Under the pieces are notes generated by a model, which was not told the DNA's origin, did no database searches, and worked only from the letters and a program-made list of their open reading frames with translations. Below, in pieces: positions 48,341 to 58,500 of a stretch of DNA of 64,000 nucleotides. A program made the translations under genes and the position numbers. Source of the stretch: Hericium rajendrae (taxonomy: Eukaryota; Basidiomycota; Agaricomycetes; Russulales; Hericiaceae); NCBI GenBank assembly GCA_033439255.1, contig CM065890.1:1860001-1924000 (forward strand). Direction: 5' to 3'. Positions within the stretch are counted from its first letter, which is position 1; each line of letters begins with the position of its first letter.

Positions 48341-50660
48341 CCAGCAGAAGAAAGTTCCTGATTGCTGATACGCTCCGGGCGAGCAGTGCAAGCACCAGGA
48401 TCTTTGTTGTGCGGAGCACTTACCTTCGAGGCCGTATTGCGCGGATGGAATAAGCAGTCCCCTCGCCAGAAGCGTTTCCCAACTGGGATACAGCCATAGA
48501 GGGCATCGCCAGGGGTAATCGAGTTGTAGATGTGATTATACAACTAACGGAGGGAGGCCGGCAGGTTAAGAGGCGGGTATTCCGGCTCGATGATCTGATT
48601 GAGACGCGCGGTCCGCACGGCCATCCGAGAGAAACGACGCAGATTTCTGAACAACGATAACCGTTCACCACCTTATTCGCCACCCTCAAGAATGCCATGG
48701 CGAGACCTGCATCTGATGGTTAGCCAAATAGCATCGAGGCACAGACCCGAACCTATGGCCTCCAAGCACCTTGTATAATTTCAACGAGATGGATACGCTT
48801 ACCGCGGAAAGTAGATTTGCGAACATGACAGCGCTCCCGACACAAGCGCTCCGGCGTATCCTTGCACAACACTGATGCAGAGGCATAGTGATAAGCTTAG
48901 TGAGGTGCGCGAGATCGTCAAGTTGAGCACATTCCACGAGTTTCAGGGTTTCCCTACGAAATCACAAGAGATCAGCAGTGCGATCACTCGCGATAAGTGC
49001 CCAGATTTGTCATAACACGGAGGATGAACGTGCGACAAAGCCATCCGGATAGAAAGTGAAAAATGAACACAACTGGCACCGTTCACTTGCAGAAGAGAAG
49101 CAGGTCGAGACATGCAAACGCCCAGGGCGAATGTGTGCAACTGGGCAAAACGGCATAGGCATGAGCGCCTGGGATTGAGCAAACCTGCGCGGGGGCGCCG
49201 GTAGCCGACGGATGAGAGCGGGATGGGAGCCTCGAGGCTTCCCCGAGGGCCTGCGTAAGTCCGCGATGCGCGCCGACGAAGACGAGGTGACATCAGGACC
49301 AAGCCTCGCGAGCGCCTGGGGATGAAGTTATGACGCGGTGCACGCTGCAGCTCAAGTTGGCATGGTCGCTTACAGCCATGGTGGAGGTTGGTTGACATGC
49401 ATGATGCTGCGTAGCTCTGGAGTGATAGTCCTGAAGGATTGGACATCGATCCGCGATGGCCGGCCATACGTCATGGCTCGACATCATGGAGGTCGCCTAC
49501 CGCGCGGTGATCCATTTTTTGCAATCAGGGTGCATCCTTGAGGCCCGAGGTGGCGACGAGCGCTGTATGCAATCAAAGGCGGTCGGAGGGCGCGTTCTGA
49601 TCGAGGTGATGCCAATAACACCGCTCGCCCTGGAATTTGCAGCATGGAGGTCGAGTTGGGCAGAATATAAGAGCCTAACGAGCGTCCGAGAGGCATTGAT
49701 ATATCGTACACGCTTCGTTTTTCTCGAATGGAAGAGAAGGAGGGAGAGGCAGGCCGGGTGGCTCTGGATATCTGGACTGCAGGGGAAGATTGTGCAGGTG
49801 GGCAGAGCCAGGCCGAGCCGCCCGCCGGCGTGACAGCAACACCGCTCGGCTACCCTCGACACGGCGAATTCCACTTTCAGGGTGGGAAAGGGCCCGAGCC
49901 ACACACCCGGTAGAGCCTGAGATGAGCAAGATCTTTCCAGCAACCCCTCTGTTATCTATCAGGTATTGAAGCCTTAGCAGGTCGATCTTTCACTTACTTT
50001 TACGGAGCTTGAGGGTGCCTTCATGTGGAATAGCCTCGAATACAAGGCTTTATGGGGATTTTTTTTTTAACAACGGGACGGGCTCTATGGTGGCCACAAA
50101 ACTGGCTCTCGGACGGATCGCGATACGGGCGGCCTGTTACCGATCTGTCGGGGAACCGCCGACAGCGGTGCATGACTTGCTCTTTGCAATCTGACAGATT
50201 CTGGCTGGCTTCTGACGGTCGAACTTCTCCAGTGCGCTTCACGACCAGACAGATCTAGTCAGATCTTGACAGATCACAGCAGATCAACAATCTATCTTTC
50301 TTGTCCTGCAACTGTCCAACTTTGCATTCATTTCAATCCATTCACTATGCCGAGTGGAATAGTCGCTGCTCAGTAGACGTCTCAGAATCCGAAATTATTG
50401 CGCTCACTAGATTTCGGCTAAATGAAAGCCATAAACATCCATCTCGCAAAATCACCAGAGAAGAACATGCATATCTCGAACGCACATGCCGATTGTTGGA
50501 GTCTGCCTGCGATCCTGACAAGACCACAAAACCGAGATGCCAACTAAGCCACAGCCGCCGATTTTCCCGTGGTTTTTCCAGCCTTCCTACCCTCCTACTC
50601 TGCTTATTCTTTACTTTCACGTTTTGCATTCGAATATTTTATCATATTGGACATCGCGGT

Positions 50661-50800
50661 AACGCAGCAGAGAAGAGCTCAATTGAGAAGTGAACCCAAG
50701 ACATACGCTTCAACGCAGCAGAAAGGGCTCGACCGGGAATTGAACCCGGGACATCAACGCAACAAGAAAAAAGGGCTCAATCGGGAATTGAACCCGAGAC
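50661..50800 (-). repeat. Three tandem tRNA-Pro 3'-half copies
   Basis: Units begin at 50661, 50712 and 50756, each opening AACGCA(G/A)CA(G/A) followed by an acceptor/T-arm sequence: GAGCTCAATTGAGAAGTGAA, GGGCTCGACCGGGAATTGAA, then GGGCTCAATCGGGAATTGAA. The last unit is the 3' end of the real tRNA-Pro gene; the other two are increasingly diverged partial copies without an anticodon arm. Confidence 0.8.
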
Positions 50801-50871
50801 CACTCACAAGAACCGGTAATCCGGTGGGAATTCCTCCCGAAGCGAGTATCATACTACTAGACCATTGAGCC
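50773..50871 (-). tRNA. tRNA-Pro: tRNA-Pro (CGG) with intron
   Basis: On the minus strand the acceptor GGCTCAA pairs with TTGAGCC, with discriminator C. D-arm GGTCTAGTAGTATGATA; anticodon stem CTCGC/GTGAG with loop starting TTCGGG (anticodon CGG). An intron of about 26 bases follows the position after the anticodon, and the T-arm is TCGGG-TTCAATT-CCCGA. Intron-containing proline tRNA genes are common in fungi. Confidence 0.87.
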
Positions 50872-51109
50872 GATAAGAATTAAAGTCCACAAAAGAAACA
50901 AGTAGACAAAATCGCACACACTATCAATGTCAGACTCAGATGCCAGTGTCCACGGATGATTCTGGCACTAATATTTGCTCACATCTACACTCAGGTACCA
51001 TGGTTGGATAGATGTGAGACCCGGAAGAAATGCATTATTTTAAATAAAAGATGTACATCAACAACAGCAGATACTACGCGTCCATACAATGGGATACACA
51101 AATACAGTC

Positions 51110-52076
51110 TTAGATGTTCAGTCTGCCTCCATCAATCATGATCTGAGAGTGCATTCAGAAAGTGATCTAGAGCGTAGAAAAGGAGACGCACCGTCTGGCC
51201 CGTGATGAAGCGCGACTCTTTCGACGCGAGGAAAGACACCAGCGCGGCAATGTCCTCGGGCGTGCCGTTGTCGTTGACCGCGCATGTCGCCTTCTGCGAG
51301 TCGAGAAACTCTTGGCCGTAGTTTCCAATGGCTGTGCGTGCGTGAGCATTGTGAGCAGTAGCGCGCAGGCGGAAGACGTACTAAGAGGAGTCGCGACGAT
51401 TCCCGGCGCGTAGCTGTTCGCAGTGATACCGTTGGGGCCGAGCTCGCGCGCTGAACAAGGTGTCATTAGCTGTGTGCATACTCGTGGAAAACCATGCGTA
51501 CCAGCACTATGCGTGAGCGCACGCATGCCGGCCTTGCTGGCAGCATATGCGCTGCCCATGGGGAGACCAGAAAAGCCACCGAGGGAGCCACCGCCAATGA
51601 GGCGGCCGGGGCGGCCCTGCGCGAGCATCTGCTTGCCGGCGTGCTTGAAGCAAAGGAATACGCCACGGAGGTTAACCGCCTGCGTCGTGTCCCACTGCTC
51701 GACGGAGGTGGCCACAATGGGCGACAGCTCGCAGATGCCGGCGTTGGCAACCATCTATTACGAGGGCGTAAGTGAGAGCTGGAGTATTAATGCAGTGAGA
51801 GAGGGTGCTTACGACGTCGACGCCGCCGAGTTGCTCGACAGTGTCTGCGACAATCTTCTCCACGACGGCCTCCTGCGAGATGTCGCCGGGGACGAGGATC
51901 GCCTTGCGGCCAGTCGCGCGGATTTCTTCAGCGAGCTCAGTGAGCTTCGCGACCTGCGCGTCGTTTGGCAGGTCGTTCACGGCGACGTCGAAGCCGTCGG
52001 CGGCGAGACGGACAACGATGGCGCGTCCGATACCCTGGGCAGCACCGGTGATAATGGCGACTCCTTTGGCGGACAT
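51110..52076 (-). CDS. eriH: Short-chain dehydrogenase/reductase, eriH-like
   Basis: Classical SDR of about 260 aa. Starts MSAKGVAIITGAAQGIGRAI (NAD(P)-binding TGAAQGIG), then NDLPNDAQ, VPGDIS and NAGI. The catalytic Ser is in GGGSLGGFSG, and the Tyr/Lys pair in YAASK; then ELGPNGITANSYAPGIVATP. The last short exon begins after a GT-AG intron at about 51144-51190 and gives the classical end IDGGRLNI with TAA at 51110-51112. About five introns. In type it resembles diacetyl/acetoin-type or other ketone reductases; here it probably oxidises or reduces a cyathane alcohol/ketone. It is divergent from the P450 at 52579 and shares its promoter region. Confidence 0.87.
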
Positions 52077-52578
52077 AGTGATTGTAAGTTGGGTGGGTGA
52101 GATGGGGTTCTGGATGGGGTGTGGATGAGCTAGACTGCGATAAGACGAGTTGAATTCTGGAGCGGCCGCGAATGCGCGACTTTAAGAATGCAGGTCCTCT
52201 CGCTTGAACAACGCGTTGCGCTCGCCATGACGAAGCCGGATAGACAAGGACTCGAGCATTTCGATCATATCGCGGTCGTGGAGAAAGACGCGTCGCTGAC
52301 CTCTGCGCCGGTGCCCACGGCACATTGCCGTGTAAGGCAGGAGATCCACATCGCGATTACGGGATCTTGTCCGATCGGCGTCAAAACCGCACATTGGCGC
52401 CCGCATTGCGCCTCTGATAGCACCCCGAGCTTGATTGACGTTCCTGCGAGATTCGCGTACCGAATTCGATATGCGTCCTGCCCGGACACAACTCTATCAG
52501 CCGCCATGACAAACGCAGCGGCCATGGGACCATACATAAGTTACCGCCCTGCTGTACGATCGTGTTCGTAACTACACC
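52077..52578. promoter_or_regulatory. Divergent intergenic region eriH/eriI
   Basis: About 500 bases between divergent start codons, the shortest of the three divergent promoters in the cluster. No clear TATA box; GC-rich GCGGCCGCGAATGCGCGA lies close to eriH. Confidence 0.45.
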
Positions 52579-54874
52579 ATGTCGCTGCATCTTTCCCAGG
52601 ACTTTGCGCTCAAGGCTTCTGCAGCCGTCGCCGTGCTGCTTTTAGCGGCATGGGTACGTCTCAGGAGGCGCATCCAGTCGAAGATCAGCAATATCCCGGG
52701 TCCGAAGCCGACTTCGCTTCTTGGTGAGTACAACACAGTTCCTCGAGAAGATGGTCATTGATCGTGTGCCATAGGTAATTATTCGCAGTTGCACAGTGCG
52801 GAGAAGGGATGGGAGTTCTTCGATGAGATCCACGCTAAATGTAAGTGCTTCCAGACCTTGCATGTGCTTTGCGCTGAACGTGCTTCAAGACGGCAATGTG
52901 TGCAGAATATCGACACCAGTTGGCGTGAGTCTCAGCGCGCTTGACCTCCCGGACACATCGACTGATCACATTCCAGTGCAACGACATCATATACCTGGCC
53001 GATCCTCTTGCTCTCAACCATATGAACCGCAGAGTGCGTATTCCTCAATTCCGCATACCACTTGCATGCACTGACTTGTCTTCATTTGCAGGATGAGGCT
53101 AAATTCGACGATCCCCACGAGATTCACATGTGAGTTGTTTACCCTCATTCGCATCGTCTTATGCTGATCTGGCTTTGCGAACAGCATGCTGCAGATGGTC
53201 TTGGGCAACAAAGGACTGGGGGCAACAAGCGGCGCCGAGCACCACCGTCAGCGCAAATACCTCAACCCGGTATTCGGACCCTCGTACCTCCGTCACATGC
53301 CCCCACTCTTCTACGAAGTGACGCACCGCGTACGCCCACACTTCTCCATCTCGCTTTGACAGCAGCTGACCAGCTTCTAGTTCCTCGACGCGATGCGGAT
53401 CCTCTGCGCCGACGGGCAGCGCGAGATCGACATGAGCCACTGGGGCACACGCGTCTCACTCGAGTTCGTCGGCAAGGGCGCGATTGGCTTCGAGCTCGAC
53501 TCGCTCGCGATCGACTCGAAGCCGAACCTCTACGGCGAGGACATGAAGCAGGGATTCGTTGCGCTCTCGACACCCGCCGCGCGTCTCGCAATGAAGTACT
53601 TCCTCCCACGCATCGCGAGTCTCCACACACCCGCGTTCAACCGCTGGCTGCTCAATCTCGTTCCATCGCCGCTTGTCACGATCGTGAAGAACTTCGTGTG
53701 GGAGCTCGATGCGAACTCGCACACGATGTTCCAGCAGAAGAAGGAAGCGCTACTGAAGGGCGGCGATGCACTCACCGAGCAGAGCTCGAAGGGCAAGGAT
53801 CTCATGACTGCACTTAGTTCGTATCTTCGCTCCCTTGTCCACACAATTCGGCTGATGTGCGTTTGCTCCTGCAGTCCGTGAACATGTACTGGTTGACAGG
53901 GCCGACAAGGTCGACGAGGAAGAGGCCACATCGCACGTACGTCTGCTGTTGTCCTTGAGGATACCTCCACCTGACCCACCCGCCAGTTCCGCACGCTCCT
54001 CTTCGCTGCGACCGACACGTCCTCCTCTGCGATTCTGCGTACCATCCAGACCCTCGCAGAGCATCCCGACGTGCAAACGCGCCTCCGCGAGGAGATCGTC
54101 GCAGCAAAGGCAGACGCCGACGGTGACCTCTCGTATGAGAAGCTCCTCGCGCTGCCGCTCCTTGATGCCGTCTACCGCGAGACGCTACGCCTCTACCCGC
54201 CCGCCTCCTATATCGACCGCGTGTACGCCCACCACTTTTCCTTATTCCCCGTCCACAGCCTAACTCATACATCCGCAGCGCGCACGAAGACGTCGTGCTC
54301 CCCTCGCGTTCCCTATCACCGGCGTCGACGGCACGCAGATGTCGGAGCTCGTCGTGCCGAAGGGCACGGTCGTCACGATGTCGATCGTCGGCGTGAACCG
54401 CAGCACCGCGATCTGGGGCCCTGACGCGCTCGTGTGGAACCCTGACCGTTGGCTCGCGCCGCTGCCAGAGACGGTCAAGAGTTCGAAGATGCCCGGGATA
54501 ACCTCGTCGATGTGCGTGCTTCGTTCGTTGTGCTGGGGATGTGAGACTGATGGATTGGGTGCAGCATGACCTTCTTGGACGGAAAGCGCCACTGCTTGTG
54601 AGTTCGCGTTCTGTCTTGTGTTCACGGACGTCAATTGACAGCGATGTACAGGGGCTACCGCTACGTGCAAATGGAACTTAGTGCGCCTCGCCTCCTTTCT
54701 CTGCTCTACGCATGCTAACAATGGCCCGCAGAGATCCTGATCAGTGAGATTGTGTGCACCCTCGCGTTCGCGCCGACCGAGAAGCACGCGAAGATCGAGT
54801 GGCCGATGGGCCTCACGCTCTCGCCGTTCGTCGATGGCAAGATGTCAATGCCGCTGAAGGTGTCGCTGGCGTGA
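52579..54874 (+). CDS. eriI: Cytochrome P450, eriI-like
   Basis: Starts MSLHLSQDFALKASAAVAVL (membrane anchor), then NIPGPKPTSLLG. Motifs: HHRQRKYLNPVFGPSYLRHM (C-helix), the I-helix FAATDTSSSAI with the acid-Thr pair, ETLRLYPP (ExxR), FPITGVDG, WNPDRWL and heme loop FLDGKRHCLG, which keeps Cys but has Leu-Asp where FGxG is common. About 12 exons; first intron boundaries give LLGNYSQLHSAEKGWEFF. At 54300-54303 the run CCCC is one base short of the frame joining AHEDVVLP to LAFPITGVDG. As written the frame leaves the P450 sequence here, most likely a sequence error. Its sequence type differs from the other two P450s in the cluster. Ends MPLKVSLA at TGA 54872-54874. Confidence 0.84.
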
Positions 54875-56435
54875 GCTGGCGTGAGCTGGTCCGCATCAGC
54901 GGGGGTGTGCGTTGGTAGAATGAATTCATGGACCCGTCAGATAGATGCTACGCTCGTTTCCTGTACTGCAATTTGTCCACTATACTCTTGTCATCATTTT
55001 CTTGTCATGTGTTGTCACTTATATATTATTCTGGGAATGCTAGCAATATCCTCACTCATATGTGTTCCGGCGTAACGAAGGTACTCAAAGAAACCAAGTG
55101 ATAGGAAGAAAAAAAGCGCCTTGATGATCTGCCAAGTATCGCAGGGCGGCTTTGTACGACAATGGGCTTACGTAGATGCAATTTAGTCGATATGTATCCA
55201 TACCATTCTTGCAACTAACGAAATCTATCTATTATGCAGCATCTTTGTCTGAAGAACGCAGCGCATACCCCCGAGCCGCGGCGATCATTACAAGAGAGGG
55301 CCAAGGCCTACACTCAGTAAAGAACCATTTTGCACGGAGGAACGCTCTGATGTTCTGATATTTCAGTGGAAGAGACGTATCCGGGGAAAGCTTGTATGGC
55401 GTCAAGATGCCCAGTCCGCCTTCCACGGTTGCTGTCGTGTACTTGGACAATTACTTTATATGTTCAAGTTGTCCATATACTGTACAGTAGGTCGAAGCTT
55501 AGATGGCCTACGCCCGGCCATATCCTATCTAGCTTTCACAACACTAGAATCAAAGTCTATAGTTTGAGCAAACAAGGGGCCCCAATAGGTTCTCGCATTC
55601 GCATGCAGCGCGTCTGCACCGTCGCCATCTGGATGGCTTCCAGTCCGTCGACGCATGTGCGACCATGAGGGCGCTCCCGCGGATGATAGATTTCAGCTTC
55701 CGAGCCAAGCGACTGGCGCACTCGATCCGGATCTGCCTCCGAGTGGTCGCGGTCCCGGGCTCTGTGCCTGGCCCGATCTCCTTTGAGCTGTCCACCATGC
55801 GTCCAAGCCATCGATATCACCGAAGCGAGACTTTGTGAAGTCACCAACCGAGGCAGCGCGCAGACGCGTCTACATACCTTCTCCTTCCGGCCAGAGAAGA
55901 TCAAAGGGTCTGGGGCGCCCTGCCGATGATCCCATCAGGTTAATCTGGCCGTCCGACATGACCGTTGATGACATCCATCGTGGAGAGTTACTTCATGAAG
56001 TGCTTGGTGCGCCCTGCATCGTCGCATCTCTGCGCGCGCTGGCTGACTGTTGTTCTCTTAGCTCGGGTCTCTAAGGGATCTTATGGTTTTCAAGTCTGAT
56101 TGAAGATCAAGCACTTATCGACGGCACGGCAAACATTATTTTCACTTGTCATTGTTTTGTTTCATGGAGTTACATGGAATTTATAGCGTAACATCCAGTA
56201 AGCACTGTAAGCATCGTGAACTTTGTAAACGGAGCACTGATCGCCTTTACGCCGACTCGACCATACCTGCCGCACAGCTGACGCCTCGCTTATCCCACTT
56301 CCCAACGACCTGAGTTATCGGACCTGCGCCCTGCGCGGGCGTTCCTCAGTCGGCGGGCACGCTCCCGAATAAAAGCAGCCCAGCCCCGGACTCGGCCCAC
56401 ACGAACCAATCACGCCCGCCGCCCATCCTCCCGCC
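54875..56435. other. Intergenic between eriI and eriJ
   Basis: 1.56 kb. A 10-base direct repeat (GTGAGCTGGC) overlaps and follows the eriI stop. Overlapping short frames at 55550-55904 have no recognisable product. Confidence 0.4.
56368..56375 (+). promoter_or_regulatory. TATA-like site of eriJ
   Basis: AATAAAAG about 60 bases before the ATG at 56436. Confidence 0.4.
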
Positions 56436-58232
56436 ATGTCCACGCAAAGCTACCACATTGTTGCGGTCCCGCCCAACGAGTGGGGCCACATGCGCCCCAT
56501 GATCGCGTTCCTTGCGCGCCTCGTCGCGGTGTCGCTCAGTAGTGTCGATGTTACTGTTACGCTCATCATTGCCGAGTCCGCGGTCGCGAAGGCGCGCACT
56601 GAGCTCTCCATCCAGCTCGCGGGCGAAGGTATCCAGTCTGCGGAGAGCCGATTTGAGTGCGTCGCGTCTGCTGTATCGCTCGGTGCAAGCAGGACTCATC
56701 TTTGGATATGATCAGGGTTGTGCCGACGGCCGTGCACATGTTCTGGCCTGCGGATTCATACCTACCCGCCCTGAAAGCGACCTACGCCGAGGTCATCAAG
56801 ACGAAAGAGCCCGACTTCGCTCTGCTCGAGGTTCGCATCTTTCCTGGTACACCTTGCGATCGTCGGCTGAGAATATAACGACAGTCCATGATCCACCCCT
56901 TCTTCGACGTCGTCCGCTCGTCGGCGACGAAGCCTGTCAAAGTCGGGGCATGGCTCCCCGTCGCGCTGCCGTCCTGGACGAGCATGGCGCCCATCTGTTA
57001 CATCCGCGACGACCCTCAGGCGTACGTGAAGCAGGTCGAGACCACCATGGCGGAGAAGGGCCTCGGATACATGGAGGCTGCGAGCGACGTCAGTGCCCTC
57101 GCCAATTTTCTTTTGGTCGAGCACAACTGACGGTGGACCGCAGGCCTACCTATCACACGTCAACGGCCGCGTGCTCCGCATCCCCGGGTTCCCCGAAATG
57201 ACCGACTACGAGGGCTTCCCGCAGGAGGTACGCCGCCCACAAGCCCGCCGCACCACCACTAACGCGCCCACAGCCCCCCGTCCTCCTCCCCGTCGCGATG
57301 GTCGTCGACTGGGTCTTCGGCATCCGCGACGCCGACATCCTCGTCACGAGCACCGCGCAGGCGCTCGAGCGCCAGGGCCTGCAGGTGTTCAGCACGTGGC
57401 TCAAGGAGCAGCCGAAGCACAGCGACATCCTCGCCGTCGGCCCGCTCACGTCGCAGCGCACGCCCGAGGTCGCGCGCAAGGAGAAGGAGGAGGCGGACGC
57501 GGGTGGCTTCACCGCCTTCCTCGACGCCTGGGCCGCGAAGAAGGGCCCCAAGTCCGTGCTCTACGTGCGCCCCCCTCCCTCCCTCCCTCCCCTTCCCTGG
57601 CGTACAGCTGATGGAGAGACGCGCAGATCTGCTTCGGCTCGGTGCTACTCCCCGCGGAGATCGAGCACCTCTACGCAGTGATGCGCGTGCTCCTCGAGCT
57701 CCAAATCCCCTTCATCATGGTCCTCTCCGACCCCGCGCGCGCCGCGCTCCCGCCCGACCTAGCCACCGCCGTGCGCGACAGCGGCCTCGCGCAGCTCACG
57801 CCCTGGGCGCCGCAGCAGTACATCCTCGCGCACGCGGCCGTCGGGTGGTTCCTCTCGCACTGCGGGATCAACGGCACGCTCGAGAGCCTGTGCCTGCGCG
57901 TGCCGATGGTGTGCTGGCCGCTGTTCGCGGACCAGCCCGTGCTGAGCATCCTCGTCGCGCAGGTGTACGGGTGCGGGTACGAGCTTGGCGAGGTAAGGAA
58001 GGGGTTCGGGCTTAAGTACCGCGCGAGCACGGGCAAGACGCCGGGGGGGACGGTGGAGGATGTGACGCGGGAGGCGAGGGAGGTTTTCAGCAAGGCGTTC
58101 TTCAATAAGGAGGAGCGCGCGAAGGTGGATGCGAATTTGGAGAAGATGGCGACGGAGCTCAATGCGGCTTGGGATCAGGAGGGTGATGCGCGTGCGAGTG
58201 CGCTGGCGCTGCTGGATTTCATTCGCAAATAG
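56436..58232 (+). CDS. eriJ: UDP-glycosyltransferase (GT1), eriJ-like
   Basis: Transfers a sugar from a UDP donor to a terpenoid hydroxyl; in the erinacine pathway EriJ makes cyathane xylosides. Start MSTQSYHIVAVPPNEWGHMR places the family catalytic His in the WGHMRPM motif (residue 18). N-terminal acceptor domain: HPFFDVVRSSATKPVKVGAW, LPSWTSMAP and YLSHVNGRVLRIPGFPEM. C-terminal donor domain: SVLYICFGS across an intron, then the PSPG-like box WAPQQYILAHAAVGWFLSHC, continuing GINGTLESL and PMVCWPLFADQ. It ends LALLDFIRK. About seven exons; the boundary after ESRFEC (near 56660-56690) is uncertain. The box ends with ADQ rather than the xylose- or glucose-diagnostic residues known from plants, so the donor cannot be read directly. 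Last gene of the cluster on this side. Confidence 0.88.
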
Positions 58233-58500
58233 ACGACAAGACATGAGTGTACGTTTAGAATAGGTATTTATAATGGGCAATGGTGTATATGAGCATACTC
58301 ATGTTGAAGACGATCCTTGTGCGGGCAAGACTCTCAATTCATGCAACCGTTCGAACGTCATATTAAACAAAGTGTGGTATAACTTGACGTGTGGGTATCA
58401 ATCCATAGTATATAGTACAACACGAGACAGAATCCATCAAACAGGTCATCACAGGCATAATGGTATACAGCAGTCCAGAAACAAAGAGAAACGGTGGCGC

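Larger units (their letters stand above)
48285..51109. other. Intergenic 2.8 kb between eriG and eriH
   Basis: Contains the eriG promoter, the tRNA-Pro gene and its 3'-half repeats. Open frames at 48943-49467 and 49497-49943 (minus) are long but Arg/Pro/Ser-rich and have no family signature, so I do not call them. At 50062-50071 there is a run of ten T, and at 50230-50290 a loose series of AGATC-containing repeats. Confidence 0.4.

Noticed and set aside
48943-49467. 174-codon minus-strand open frame between eriG and eriH
   Set aside because: Arg/Pro/Ser-rich composition, no domain, no splice partner, and an overlapping frame on the other strand; likely chance in GC-rich DNA.
50569-50868. Plus-strand open frame of about 99 codons
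   Set aside because: It is the opposite strand of the tRNA-Pro gene and its partial copies.
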